From: Bdellovibrionales bacterium
GTDB lineage: Bacteria; Bdellovibrionota; Bdellovibrionia; Bdellovibrionales; UBA1609
Direction: 5' to 3'
Length of the DNA stretch: 64,000 nucleotides
NCBI GenBank assembly: GCA_019637855.1
Contig: JAHBUX010000004.1
Span: 1 to 64,000 of the forward strand
Shown: piece by piece, positions 41,501 to 51,148 of the stretch
Position numbering within the stretch: the stretch's first letter is position 1
Layout: every line of letters begins with the position of its first letter
Made by a program: the position numbers and the translations under genes
Notes under the pieces: model-generated
The model's database searches: none
What the model saw: only the letters and a program-made list of their open reading frames with translations
Told to the model about the DNA's origin: nothing

Positions 41501-42115
41501 TCACTCGACGATTTGAAAACGACTGCGCACTTCTTCGCGCGGAAGCGCGTCGAAGTGCCACCACTCGTGCGGCAGCTGACGAAATCCAGTGGGTTGCATG
41601 GCACGACGAAGAATATCCCGATTGGCGATATGAGCATTTGTGAGTGTCCCGTCTTTTAAAAACTGCTGCTCCAACTGGGGCTGGGCGACGGGGCGAAAGT
41701 CATCAAAGCCCGCACCCATATCGAGCTCTTTACCGTTCTCATCAAGGACCGAAAGATCAACGGCAAAACCAAAATTGTGCAACGACCCCTTCTCGGGATT
41801 GGCGATGTACTTCTCGCCGTCGGTGCCGACCACGTGCTTCCATAGCACGCGTTGGATCGAGCGCGGCCTTAAGGCATCGTAAATTATAAAACTATACGCA
41901 GGACACTCGGCCTTTAGGCGCTGGAGCGCAGCAAACAGCATTTCGGCCGCAATGTTGTGCAGAAAAGCCCGATTGAAAGGGCCGTACATATTGTGACCGA
42001 CAAAGTTATTGTCCGAGGCGTAGCGCAGATCGATGCGAAAATCTGGCCCGGGCTTGAGCTCGGTGAAGTCACTAGACTCAAGTAGAAAGCCAAGAGAATC
42101 GCTGATCGACGGCAC
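41501..42115 (-). CDS. D-alanyl-D-alanine dipeptidase (VanX/DdpX type)
   Basis: 204 residues from a GTG at 42115, ten bases beyond the mltA stop. The zinc-peptidase motifs of M15D are present: DALRPRS, SLHNFGFAVDLSV (His and Asp ligands) and EWWHFD (catalytic Glu and third ligand). The enzyme cleaves D-Ala-D-Ala; outside resistance operons it recycles murein dipeptide. No signal peptide is seen, which points to the cytoplasm. Operon with mltA. Confidence 0.87.
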   Translation of the reverse strand: MPSISDSLGFLLESSDFTELKPGPDFRIDLRYASDNNFVGHNMYGPFNRAFLHNIAAEMLFAALQRLKAECPAYSFIIYDALRPRSIQRVLWKHVVGTDGEKYIANPEKGSLHNFGFAVDLSVLDENGKELDMGAGFDDFRPVAQPQLEQQFLKDGTLTNAHIANRDILRRAMQPTGFRQLPHEWWHFDALPREEVRSRFQIVE

Positions 42116-42125
42116 GCCTATAACC

Positions 42126-43364
42126 TCACTTCAACAGCAGAAAATGAATCTTACCTAGCTCATGCTGGTACATCGCCGCAAACATAGCATACTCATCCGA
42201 GCCAAAGTAGATATCTACACGCGCCTTACCGTTGATCGCACCGCCGGTGTCTTGATCAATAAAGAAGCGCGAGAATGGCATAAAGGGAACATTGGATTTC
42301 AACTCTTCTTCTTGGTTGTAGTTGCCGTTTTCAACGGGGCGCTCTGATTCAATATAGGCCAGTAAGCCTTTAAACGGATAGAATGCATTGTCCTGCGCGA
42401 TGGTGCGGCCATCGGTCACCGGTACAACATCGCTGCCCTTGGGCACATTCGGAGTGGCTTTCGTGTAGATATATGAAGGACAGTAGCCATAGATCTCTCG
42501 CTCTTTATCTGGGTTTTCACGCATGAATTTGCGCTGTGACGGTATGGAGCCGTTCACAATATAACCCTTCTTGGCCATGTACAGAGAGATGAAGGCCCAG
42601 CGTTGTTTGTTGGTGCCGTCGTACTGCAGAAAAAAATCGTTGGCGGTACCGTCAGGGTTGTTGACCGTGATACGACCGCTTCCCTGCACGTGCATCATAT
42701 AGACATCGAACAAGTTCTTCACGTAGACGATCTCAAGGCCACGGCCCGCCAGAGCGTTATCGAAATCAATCTGCACCCGTGTCTTACCGTTGAACTTGGT
42801 ATTCTTTGGATGCGCGTAGATGGCGTGTTTGAACTCCGCATCCGGCTGCAGGCGGCCTTCAATGCGATGGGTGTTGTAACCGGTAAACATGGCGAAGTTC
42901 TCTTTACCGTAGCGCGGATCTTTGCTGGTCAGGAGCGGTTTGAAGACATAAAATTTCTGCCGAATGGCGGCGTTGAACTCTTCATAGCAGCGATCCTTAG
43001 CTTGGCGGTTCACACATTCTTCGAAAGCATCGATCATTTCGTTGAACGTCTCTAGCGAGGTCTTCACTTTTGTGAGCGGATAGGAGACGCCGCCCATAAT
43101 AATTTTGCCGGTGAGCGATTTTGATTTGAAACGCACCAGCTGACGCGCAATCGCGAGCTTCATTCCGCGCAGGTCGTAGTCGTCAGAGAATATAGGGTAA
43201 TTCGCCTCTTTCACCATGGTCGTTGGTGTGCGATAAGTGCCGGCATCGACCTCGTACTCGTAAGGACCGCCGAGGGTGTTGAGATTGCTGAATTCCAAAC
43301 CAAAGGCTGGGGAAGCACAAAGCATCGACATGAGAAGGAGGCACATCCTGTGCGGCGCTTTCAT
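42126..43364 (-). CDS. mltA: Membrane-bound lytic murein transglycosylase A
   Basis: 412 residues with a signal peptide (ending PAFGLE). MltA domains: FTGYNTHRIEGRLQPD, MHVQGSGRIT and the 3D-type double-psi barrel segment FIDQDTGGAINGKARVDIYFG holding the catalytic Asp. No lipobox Cys, unlike E. coli MltA. It releases anhydro-muropeptides from the sacculus. GAGGTG precedes the ATG. It is followed by a VanX-type dipeptidase and lies near ampG, forming a murein-recycling neighbourhood. Confidence 0.9.
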   Translation of the reverse strand: MKAPHRMCLLLMSMLCASPAFGLEFSNLNTLGGPYEYEVDAGTYRTPTTMVKEANYPIFSDDYDLRGMKLAIARQLVRFKSKSLTGKIIMGGVSYPLTKVKTSLETFNEMIDAFEECVNRQAKDRCYEEFNAAIRQKFYVFKPLLTSKDPRYGKENFAMFTGYNTHRIEGRLQPDAEFKHAIYAHPKNTKFNGKTRVQIDFDNALAGRGLEIVYVKNLFDVYMMHVQGSGRITVNNPDGTANDFFLQYDGTNKQRWAFISLYMAKKGYIVNGSIPSQRKFMRENPDKEREIYGYCPSYIYTKATPNVPKGSDVVPVTDGRTIAQDNAFYPFKGLLAYIESERPVENGNYNQEEELKSNVPFMPFSRFFIDQDTGGAINGKARVDIYFGSDEYAMFAAMYQHELGKIHFLLLK

Positions 43365-43519
43365 ATTTATTCACCTCTTGTTGTGCCTCAATTCTAAGCT
43401 GACTTGACACAGGCGAGGAAACAGCAATCTGACGTCCCAGGACCATGGTCGGTGCAATAGAACGCTTGTAAACAAGAATTTCTTATCCTGGTTATTAGCA
43501 GTCCTGCTACATTGCAGTC

Positions 43520-43924
43520 ATGATCACCAGTGACCGCCTTCGCAGCGAAGTGTTTTTCAAAGCCGTACGCAGTCGTGGCCCCGGAGGCCAAAATGTCAAT
43601 AAAGTGTCCTCGGCCGCGATCATGTATTGGGACTTCCTCTTCTCTTCTTTGTTGAATGAAGATCAGAAGCGCCGTGTCCGCCTACGGCTGCACGCCATGA
43701 TCAACTCCGAAAATCAGCTCTATGTGCGCAGCGACGAATTCCGCGATCTAGGCCAGAACAAAGCGCGTTGTCTGGAGAAAATGGCGGCGCTGGTGACGGC
43801 GGCGCTGCATGTGCCGAAGAAGCGCAAAGCTACAAAACCTACATTTGCCTCCAAACAGAAACGCCAAGAGAGCAAACGACGCCGCGGGGAAATCAAAAAA
43901 CTGCGTGGCCGCGTTGACGACTAA
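43520..43924 (+). CDS. arfB: Peptidyl-tRNA hydrolase ArfB (YaeJ)
   Basis: 134 residues. The GGQ motif occurs in RSRGPGGQNVNKVSSA near the N-terminus, and there is no codon-recognition domain, as expected for ArfB. The basic C-terminal tail (KRQESKRRRGEIKKLRG) would enter the empty mRNA channel. It rescues ribosomes stalled on messages without a stop codon. Confidence 0.9.
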   Translation: MITSDRLRSEVFFKAVRSRGPGGQNVNKVSSAAIMYWDFLFSSLLNEDQKRRVRLRLHAMINSENQLYVRSDEFRDLGQNKARCLEKMAALVTAALHVPKKRKATKPTFASKQKRQESKRRRGEIKKLRGRVDD

Positions 43925-43969
43925 AAGATTCGCCTTCGCGATTGCAGGCGAGCCACGCTAGAATCGGTC

Positions 43970-45442
43970 ATGGCAAAACCGACCTTTTGGAATCTCCTGT
44001 TTAAAGATCGTCGCATGATTATCGTTCTCCTGCTCGGCTTCTCCAGCGGCCTACCGCTTGCGCTCGTAGGGGGAACTCTGCAGGGCTGGCTTACGGACGC
44101 CAAGCTGAGCGTGGGAACGATCGGGCTATTTGCACTGGCGGGCTTGCCCTACACTTGCAAATTTTTATGGTCGCCCTTCTTGGACCGCTACGCTCTTCCT
44201 TTCCTCGGACTGCGCCGGGGTTGGGGCGTACTAAGTCAGATCGGGCTCGCTCTTTCCTTGGTGGCACTGACCACCATTGACCCGGCGACTCAGACGGATT
44301 TGTTCGCGATGATGGTTATCGTCATCGCTTTCTTTAGCGCCAGCCAAGACATCGTGCTCGATGCTTACCGCACGGAAATATTGACCGATGAGACTTATGG
44401 TGTCGGAGCCGGCATGTACACGACGGGCTATCGCTTGGCCATGGTCGTTTCTGGCGGTGCCGCACTCTCAATGGCTCAGCGTATGAGCTGGAATCAAGTG
44501 TATGTGATCATGGCTACGCTTTGCTTGGTCGGTGCAATCACTCTTTTGTTCTCTCCCGAACCGCAGGTGGCACGTACGTTGAAAACTTCGGGCTTGCGCG
44601 AAACCGTCGTGCGTCCGTTTGTGGAGTTCTTCCAGCGTTCAGGCGCAATGGAGATTCTGCTCTTCGTGATGATCTACAAGCTATCAACATTGATGGCGAC
44701 GGCGCTCACCACAAAGTTTCTTTTGGATTTGGGCTACACCAAAGATGTGATCGGGATGGCCAACAAGACGGCCGGGTTGGTGGCCACCATCCTTGGAACC
44801 TTGGTGGGCGGCTCGATGATGATCAAAATGGGCATGAAGCGTGCGCTCTTCGTGTTCGGCATTGTGCAATCCTTAGTGGGCCTGACTTTCTATGTAATGC
44901 CGCACTTGGCACAGCTCGATCCCGTATGGCGCGACACCAGCTTGGTGAGCGTCATTTTCATCGATTACTTTATGATGGGCCTGGGCACAGCCGCCATCAT
45001 GGGTTTTATGATGAGCGTGATCAGCAAGCAGTTTAGCGGCACGCAATACGCTTTGCTGAGCAGTTTAACCGCTGTAACGCGCGTGATCCTGACCGCGCAC
45101 GCAGGCCACATCGTAGAAGTGATCGGTTGGGACCTCTTCTTCCTGTCCACAATTCCGTTGGCTATTCCAGGCTTACTGCTACTGCGTCACTTTGATGACT
45201 GGCAAAAAGGCTCAACTGTCCTTAAACATGGCATCGGCCGCTTCGATCTCGGCATGGTGATCACGTTTATGATCTCACTCCTGGCCCTGTCGAGCGATCC
45301 CCTGTGGCGCTGGCTCGACCACAAAGAAGCAGGAGACGTGGTGGTTCTGATCGGCGCGATCGGTATCGTGGGTGTGGTCTTCGCCGGTTTAGCTAAACCC
45401 TACTTTACGTCGGTATCTTTAGATAAAAAGCCAGTGCAGTAG
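43970..45442 (+). CDS. ampG: AmpG-type muropeptide permease
   Basis: 490 residues with about 12-14 membrane spans. The N-terminal region (GFSSGLPLALVGGTLQGWL and YTCKFLWSPFLDRYALP) is characteristic of AmpG, the inner-membrane importer of anhydro-muropeptides; the segment FFSASQDIVLDAYRTEIL is also typical. It fits the neighbouring mltA and vanX-like genes. The 3' end overlaps a convergent holin-family gene by 24 nt. Confidence 0.92.
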   Translation: MAKPTFWNLLFKDRRMIIVLLLGFSSGLPLALVGGTLQGWLTDAKLSVGTIGLFALAGLPYTCKFLWSPFLDRYALPFLGLRRGWGVLSQIGLALSLVALTTIDPATQTDLFAMMVIVIAFFSASQDIVLDAYRTEILTDETYGVGAGMYTTGYRLAMVVSGGAALSMAQRMSWNQVYVIMATLCLVGAITLLFSPEPQVARTLKTSGLRETVVRPFVEFFQRSGAMEILLFVMIYKLSTLMATALTTKFLLDLGYTKDVIGMANKTAGLVATILGTLVGGSMMIKMGMKRALFVFGIVQSLVGLTFYVMPHLAQLDPVWRDTSLVSVIFIDYFMMGLGTAAIMGFMMSVISKQFSGTQYALLSSLTAVTRVILTAHAGHIVEVIGWDLFFLSTIPLAIPGLLLLRHFDDWQKGSTVLKHGIGRFDLGMVITFMISLLALSSDPLWRWLDHKEAGDVVVLIGAIGIVGVVFAGLAKPYFTSVSLDKKPVQ

Positions 45443-45775
45443 TCCACCAGTTAGCGATAGGACAATTGCACCGATAATAGCAGAGAACCAGCCGCTGATC
45501 TCAAAATCTTTGAGAAAGGCGGCGCTCAAGCGCAAGATGATCGCGTCCACCACGAACAGAAAAAATCCCAAAGTCAGAATCGTCAGCGGAAATGTCAAAA
45601 AGACTAAAAACGGACGCACGAAGAAGTTGGCCACGGCAATAAACAATGCCGCCACCATCGCCGTACTAAAACCCTTCATTTTAAAGCCAGGCACCAGAGC
45701 CGAGGTCAAAGACAAAGCCACAGCGGAAACCACCCAATGGGCCAACAACTCCAACCAACTCATTTCAGCGACCAC
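45419..45775 (-). CDS. Phage-holin-family (YvlD-type) membrane protein
   Basis: 118 residues with four hydrophobic spans and the family features VANFFVRPFLVFLTFPLTILTLG. The GTG at 45775 is five bases after AGGAGG; an ATG at 45763 is the alternative. Despite the name, chromosomal YvlD-type members are usually not lytic holins; function unknown. Confidence 0.8.
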   Translation of the reverse strand: MVAEMSWLELLAHWVVSAVALSLTSALVPGFKMKGFSTAMVAALFIAVANFFVRPFLVFLTFPLTILTLGFFLFVVDAIILRLSAAFLKDFEISGWFSAIIGAIVLSLTGGLLHWLFI

Positions 45776-45954
45776 GTCGTCCTCCTAAAATACCCTGTTC
45801 AAAAGGAACGGCGTACCTCAGCCCTCACAGCCTGTCAAAACATAGGCTCACGCGCGGCCGGAGACGAGCCGCACGGCCTATACATTCCATACTACAAATA
45901 CATTGACCCCGCCCCACTCGAGGCCTAAGTCGGTGGGCGAACGATGGAGAAAAC

Positions 45955-46755
45955 ATGAGCAAATTTATAATATTAGTTTTTTTGTTTACAACGGGTGTTA
46001 GCTACGCCGACTCTCCTCTTACATCGACAAACTTCTGGCGTGAACATCTGGACGTCGAAAAAGACACTCGCGCGCGTGTGCTGATTATGTACGCTTATGA
46101 TAGCGCTGTTCTCACGGATCAGATGATGGACTTCCTCTCATCAACGAAATTTCGCCTGGGATCCAAACTCGCACTGGTGAACGCCCTTTATCATCAGGGT
46201 CTATACCATCAACCGAGCGTCAGCCCCAACGCTGAACTGTACCTGCGTTATCTCGAAAACAAATACCAGATAACGATCGTACCTCAGCCGCCTTTCAGCA
46301 AAGAGCGTTCATTGACTTGGGATTTGGTGTACGGCAGTCCGCGTTTTGAATATCCCATTGAACTCACGACCGATGAGCTTACTGTGCTCGGTTATCTAAT
46401 TGCGCTGAACAAATATGATATGCCGACCGATGCGCTTGGCTTTCTGATGGGTGGCGTACACAAGCGTCCGAAAAGCTTGGCGGCGCGCACCGCACTGGCG
46501 CTGGCGCTAGGCAATATGGTCATGCTGGGCGACGAGGAGCTGGCGCCGCTGGCCCACCACGCACGCTGGGGATATGTGTACGCGCTCTTCGTTCCGTTAC
46601 TTGAACAATCCAAACTTTTTGCCGATCTGCCACGCGCCCCGTTTAACAAAATCATGGAATATATCTCAAACTACAAAGGCGACTACGATGAGTGGCTGCA
46701 AGAGCAGGTAGGCTGCGAGGCAAAGCTAAAACCGAATATATGGACTCGGCCGTAG
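45955..46755 (+). CDS. Hypothetical secreted protein
   Basis: 266 residues with a signal peptide (ending SYADS) and a largely helical mature region (TTDELTVLGYLIALNKYDMP, ARTALALALGNMVM), no recognised domain. It is followed after three bases by another secreted-protein gene, so the two form an operon. Confidence 0.6.
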   Translation: MSKFIILVFLFTTGVSYADSPLTSTNFWREHLDVEKDTRARVLIMYAYDSAVLTDQMMDFLSSTKFRLGSKLALVNALYHQGLYHQPSVSPNAELYLRYLENKYQITIVPQPPFSKERSLTWDLVYGSPRFEYPIELTTDELTVLGYLIALNKYDMPTDALGFLMGGVHKRPKSLAARTALALALGNMVMLGDEELAPLAHHARWGYVYALFVPLLEQSKLFADLPRAPFNKIMEYISNYKGDYDEWLQEQVGCEAKLKPNIWTRP

Positions 46756-46758
46756 ACT

Positions 46759-47250
46759 ATGCGACACTGTGTACGCGCCCTGCTTTGCCTCTCTTTGACG
46801 CTCACGCCTGCTGCAAGTCAGGCACAAAACTTTAAAGAGCGTTGCGCACGCCTTTTGTCCTCGTTCGCTTCGTTCTTTGCGGCGAAAATCCGTCCTCGCG
46901 AATTGCGCGTCTATATCAAGCCAGCCAGTCTCAATCGGCACCGTGGTGATCGTGTCCGCCTGACCGACGCATGGCTAGACCGAGAAGCCTTTGTGCGTGG
47001 AGAAGATCTTTTTGTTCAGAATGAATATGTCTTTACGAGAGCGAAAATGACCTCGCTTATGAATCAAGGTCGACTTGGCATCGAAGGCCTTTTGATCGCC
47101 GTGGATAGCAATGGCATTGTGGTTCTTAAAGACAACGGTCAATTGGCCAGAATAAAGACCTATTCCAGCAGCCGTTATATAGGCGTATACGCTTTGCTCG
47201 TACTGGAAAGAGAGGTCCTTCAACTTCCGGGTCGCGACGAATCGTCTTAG
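46759..47250 (+). CDS. Hypothetical secreted protein
   Basis: 163 residues with a signal peptide (ending SQAQN), then a basic region and a C-terminal part with SH3-like short strands (RVRLTDAWLDREAFV, IVVLKDNGQLARIKTY). No family recognised. The stop interlocks with the convergent purT over 4 nt. Confidence 0.55.
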   Translation: MRHCVRALLCLSLTLTPAASQAQNFKERCARLLSSFASFFAAKIRPRELRVYIKPASLNRHRGDRVRLTDAWLDREAFVRGEDLFVQNEYVFTRAKMTSLMNQGRLGIEGLLIAVDSNGIVVLKDNGQLARIKTYSSSRYIGVYALLVLEREVLQLPGRDESS

Positions 47251-48407
47251 TATTCGATTTCGATGCGCTTAGCCGCCTGCTTAGCATTCCTGCGAGCACC
47301 TTCCACAGTCTTCGCGCGCGCCAACGCCACCGCCATGCGCCGATAAGGTCGGGTCGCCGGCTTGCCAAACACGCGAGCGTCAGTGCCTTTGATCTTTAAA
47401 GCCTTTTCGACGCCGATGATTTTGAATGTCTCGGCGTCACGATCGGCCAAAACCACGGCGGAAGCAGAGGGGCCATAATATGTGATCTCAGGAATCGGCA
47501 ATCCCAAGATCGCACGTAGGTGCAGATCGAACTCCGACAGATTTTGCGAAATCAGTGTCACCAATCCAGTATCATGTGGACGCGGCGAGAGCTCAGAGAA
47601 ATACACCTCTTTGCCGTGAATAAAGAACTCCACACCAAAGATTCCCGCACCGCCAAGATGGTCCGTCACCTTCTTCGCCATCTTCTGTGCCTTAAGCAAC
47701 GTAGAAGGCGACATCCGGGCCGGAATCCAGGACTCGCGGTAATCACCTCGCTCCTGATAATGACCAATGGGTGAAACAAACAAAGTCGGTCCGCGCTTTT
47801 GTTTCACGGTCAGAAGGGTGATTTCAAAATCAAACTTAATAAACTCCTCGACGATAATCTTCGCCTTGTCCCCGCGCATGCCTTCGACCGCGTAGTCCCA
47901 AGCTGCGGGCAAGTCCTCGGCCTTACGCACGATGGATTGGCCTTTACCCGACGACGACATAACCGGCTTTACCACATTTGGAAAACCAATGTCGCGCGCC
48001 GCTGCTATCAAGTCGGCTTTCGCAGTCGCATAGGCAAATTTGGCTGTCTTCAATTTCAACTCGCGAGCCGCCGCATCTCGAATAGCGTCGCGATTCATGG
48101 TCAAGTGAGCCGCTTTGGCCGACGGAGTGACTTGAATGCCTCGCCTCTCGAACTCAAGTAGCTTTTCCGTGCGGATCGCTTCGATTTCAGGCACGACAAT
48201 ATGCGGCTTATGCTTTTCAACCACGCGCTCGAGCTCGGTTGGTGAAAGCATATCAATGACCTCATAGGCATCTGCCACTTGCATGGCCGGAGCCATGGGA
48301 TAACGATCCACGGCCACTACATGAAGCCCCAAGCGCTTGGCCGCGATGGTAAACTCTTTGCCCAGTTCACCTGAGCCCAGCAACATGATCCTGACATTTG
48401 AATTCAT
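47247..48407 (-). CDS. purT: Formate-dependent GAR transformylase
   Basis: 386 residues. PurT ATP-grasp features: N-terminal LLGSGELGKEFTIAAKRLG, KPVMSSSGKGQSIV for the glycine-rich nucleotide loop, FGVEFFIHGKEVYFSELSPR and RPHDTGLVTL. It makes formylglycinamide ribonucleotide from GAR, formate and ATP in purine synthesis. The full length matches the family. Confidence 0.95.
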   Translation of the reverse strand: MNSNVRIMLLGSGELGKEFTIAAKRLGLHVVAVDRYPMAPAMQVADAYEVIDMLSPTELERVVEKHKPHIVVPEIEAIRTEKLLEFERRGIQVTPSAKAAHLTMNRDAIRDAAARELKLKTAKFAYATAKADLIAAARDIGFPNVVKPVMSSSGKGQSIVRKAEDLPAAWDYAVEGMRGDKAKIIVEEFIKFDFEITLLTVKQKRGPTLFVSPIGHYQERGDYRESWIPARMSPSTLLKAQKMAKKVTDHLGGAGIFGVEFFIHGKEVYFSELSPRPHDTGLVTLISQNLSEFDLHLRAILGLPIPEITYYGPSASAVVLADRDAETFKIIGVEKALKIKGTDARVFGKPATRPYRRMAVALARAKTVEGARRNAKQAAKRIEIEY

Positions 48408-48488
48408 GCCGCCATCCTTGCCGGGACCAGAGCTGTTTGTCAGCCAATAACGGCTATGCTAACGTGAGCCCAACGAAGGCAGGTCCCA

Positions 48489-49040
48489 ATGAACCCATGG
48501 CATGATGTCCCTCTCGGCGAGGCAGCCCCTAAACTGGTGCCCGCGATTATCGAAATCCCTAAAGGTTCCAAAGTGAAATACGAAATGGACAAAGCCACAG
48601 GGCTAATCATGGTCAATCGTATTCTTATGAGTTCGGTGATGTACCCCGCCAACTATGGCTTTATCCCGCGTACCTACTGTGAAGACGGAGATGCACTCGA
48701 CATTCTCGTGCTGGGACAAGAGCCCGTCGTGCCGCTATCGATAATGGTGGCAAAACCCATCGGCGTAATGAACATGAAGGACCAGGGCGATGCAGACGAC
48801 AAGATCATCGCCGTACATGCGAACGACCCAGAATATGCACACTACAAATCCATTGAAGAACTGCCGCCCCACCGTATGGCGGAAATCCAGCGTTTCTTCT
48901 TGGACTATAAGACGTTGGAAAAGAAAGTGGTCGAAGTTAAAAAGGCGTTGGGTTGCAAAGAAGCCTACGAAGTTATCGAAGAGGCGATTCGGTTTTACGA
49001 CAAAGAGAGTAAGAAGCTAAAGGCCGACGTCATCAAATAA
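48489..49040 (+). CDS. ppa: Inorganic pyrophosphatase (family I)
   Basis: 183 residues. The family I signature [12 protein letters not shown] (three Asp metal ligands) and DQGDADDKI are present, with [15 protein letters not shown] at the N-terminus. It hydrolyses pyrophosphate to drive biosynthesis. Divergent from purT with an 81-bp intergenic region. Confidence 0.95.
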   Translation: MNPWHDVPLGEAAPKLVPAIIEIPKGSKVKYEMDKATGLIMVNRILMSSVMYPANYGFIPRTYCEDGDALDILVLGQEPVVPLSIMVAKPIGVMNMKDQGDADDKIIAVHANDPEYAHYKSIEELPPHRMAEIQRFFLDYKTLEKKVVEVKKALGCKEAYEVIEEAIRFYDKESKKLKADVIK

Positions 49041-49057
49041 CTTCGACCTTTGCGCTA

Positions 49058-50011
49058 TCACTTGCGATCCGCGGGCGTTACGATTTCACCGGGTTGAATG
49101 TATTGGGGCTCACCGGCAAAGAAATAAAAGCGTTCATTATCGAATGGCCAACCGAGGTTACGGCGATAGATTTCCGCCAGGACCATACCAGACATAGCTA
49201 AGCGCTGGGCAATCAAGGGTTCGAACTTAAAACAGGTGGCGGTCAGCTTGTCGCGCTTATTGGCTTTGTCGATAGCTAATAGCTCTTTCACTTTCTTGTC
49301 CGAATCGTTCGCCAAATCCTGCAACATCTCCAGCAAAGGTTTGTTCTGATTTTTCAGCTTGAACGCAGGCCATTGCACCTGAGCCAGATTTTTTGCCTTC
49401 ACCGCCACACCGGGGTAAACCTCATCCACACAAGTGTCTTCAAAAAAACCATGAAGCCCTTTTTGTCCCGTCAACTGACCATCATAGTTCTCCGAAACGT
49501 GCAGCGGCATGCCCAAATCGCCAATATAGTGGCCAAGCAAACCTGCCTGCAGCAGCCATTTCTCCTGCAACGCTTGGCGCGCTTTACCTTTCGGCTCTTT
49601 CAATTGGCGCAGCTCCTCACTGATCTTCTCAAGCTCAGTCACCATTTCGCGCACGCGCCAAAAAGCCCGGCCCGCATCTTTAGGGATGTCGGGAAACTGG
49701 GCTTCAAAATCTTTGCGCGACAGTTCTAGCGGAGCTTTGATGTCAGGCTTCTTCTTGAACGCGCGCTTAAAGATCTCCATATCCATAAAATGCTGAGGCT
49801 TCTCAGTCTCGTATGTCGCCGGGCGCTTCCAGATAAAATCAGGCACATTGCAATAGTAGCCAATATCGTAGGCATGAGCTTTTAATCCCGGCACATTTTT
49901 ATCTTTTGCAGCCAATGTTGCAGCGATTTCTCCCACCGTATGATGGCCATGACGGCCCCAGGCAAAAGCGGTCCACGGACTTAACACGAGCAAAATCAAA
50001 ATGTATTTCAT
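49058..50011 (-). CDS. S1/P1-family nuclease
   Basis: 317 residues with a signal peptide ending AFA; the mature protein starts with Trp (WGRHGHHTVGEIA), whose N-terminal Trp and His residues are zinc ligands in S1/P1 nucleases. Other ligand segments are VPDFIW, HFMDME, HYIGDLGMPLHV and LHGFFEDT. It probably degrades RNA or single-stranded DNA outside the cytoplasm, useful for nutrient scavenging. Confidence 0.88.
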   Translation of the reverse strand: MKYILILLVLSPWTAFAWGRHGHHTVGEIAATLAAKDKNVPGLKAHAYDIGYYCNVPDFIWKRPATYETEKPQHFMDMEIFKRAFKKKPDIKAPLELSRKDFEAQFPDIPKDAGRAFWRVREMVTELEKISEELRQLKEPKGKARQALQEKWLLQAGLLGHYIGDLGMPLHVSENYDGQLTGQKGLHGFFEDTCVDEVYPGVAVKAKNLAQVQWPAFKLKNQNKPLLEMLQDLANDSDKKVKELLAIDKANKRDKLTATCFKFEPLIAQRLAMSGMVLAEIYRRNLGWPFDNERFYFFAGEPQYIQPGEIVTPADRK

Positions 50012-50050
50012 GCCGCCAGGTCTAGCGGAAAGGCGGTGGCTTGTCCAACG

Positions 50051-51121
50051 CTAGAACAGCGTCAATTGATCGCCGGGCCGGCAAAAATGACTGGAATCTA
50101 ACTGCCAACGCTCTCCCCGATTTAAACCGTATTTACGGCAGTACAACTCGAACATTTGGCGCATATTGGCGGCGATGGCGCCCTGCCCGCGCATCCGCGA
50201 ACCAAACTCCCCGTCGTTCAATTTGCCTCCGCGCATATCGCGGATGTTGGCTAAGACCTTTTCTTTGCGCAAAGGACGATTCACCTCGAGCCACTCTTCA
50301 AACAGCGGTGTCACTGCCAGCGGCAAACGAATCGGAACAAAACCGGCACCACGAGCGCCCGCATCCGCGGCCGCTTTGAGAATCTCCGGCATTTCATGAT
50401 CCGTCAGGCCAGGAATACAAGGTGCCACATTCACCGAGACCGGAATTCCCGCGGTCGCTAACTGTTCGATAGCTTGCAAACGAGCGCGTGGCCGCGAGGT
50501 ACGCGGCTCCAAAGAGGCACACAGATCATCATCCAGTGTAGTGATCGAAAGCGTAACCCAGGTGGCGTTCAATGCGGCTAGCTCCTTCAACAGGTCCATA
50601 TCGCGCGTGATCAAAGCATTTTTGGTAATCAACGAGCAGGGGTTACGAAACTGCACAAGCACTTCCAAACATCGTCGCGTCAGTCTCAACTGTCGCTCGA
50701 CCGGTTGATAGCAATCCGTATTACCGCTGATGGTGATCTGCTCACCCTGCCAACGAGGCGACATCAGCTTTTCACGCAGCAACTCCGGCGCCTCGTGCTT
50801 AACAAAAATCTTCGATTCAAAATCCAAGCCGGCCGACATCCCTAGATACTCATGCGTGGGCCGAGCGTAACAATAGGCACATCCATGCTCGCAACCCCGG
50901 TAGGGATTGATCGAATAGGTAAAAGGAATGTCCGGGCTGTTGTTCTCGGCCACAATGGTGCGCGAAGAGTCCTTGAAAAACCGCGTCCGCAGAAGAGGTT
51001 TTTCCTCCTCAGCAAACTCCTCGCCCTCGTAGGGCTCTAGGGCTAAACTGTGCCGCTCGAAACGATTGTCGGTGTTGGAGCTAACACCACGGCCTTTGAT
51101 GTTGTTACGAAAGTCCTTCAT
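50051..51121 (-). CDS. Radical SAM protein (PA0069/SplB-like)
   Basis: 356 residues. The 4Fe-4S motif is CEHGCAYCYARPTHEYLG (Cys-x3-Cys-x2-Cys) near residue 75, followed by TISGNTDCYQPVERQ and later SAM-binding strands (VTLSITTLDDDL, VSVNVAPCIPGL). Family members of the PA0069 group have no fixed function; similarity to spore photoproduct lyase is limited. The protein lies 27 bases downstream of the ABC-F gene on the same strand. Confidence 0.88.
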   Translation of the reverse strand: MKDFRNNIKGRGVSSNTDNRFERHSLALEPYEGEEFAEEEKPLLRTRFFKDSSRTIVAENNSPDIPFTYSINPYRGCEHGCAYCYARPTHEYLGMSAGLDFESKIFVKHEAPELLREKLMSPRWQGEQITISGNTDCYQPVERQLRLTRRCLEVLVQFRNPCSLITKNALITRDMDLLKELAALNATWVTLSITTLDDDLCASLEPRTSRPRARLQAIEQLATAGIPVSVNVAPCIPGLTDHEMPEILKAAADAGARGAGFVPIRLPLAVTPLFEEWLEVNRPLRKEKVLANIRDMRGGKLNDGEFGSRMRGQGAIAANMRQMFELYCRKYGLNRGERWQLDSSHFCRPGDQLTLF

Positions 51122-51148
51122 CGGCCCGCCAATATAGCAGACCTCTCG

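Noticed and set aside
45419-45775. Prophage holin
   Set aside because: No other phage genes are near it; it is a YvlD-type chromosomal membrane protein.
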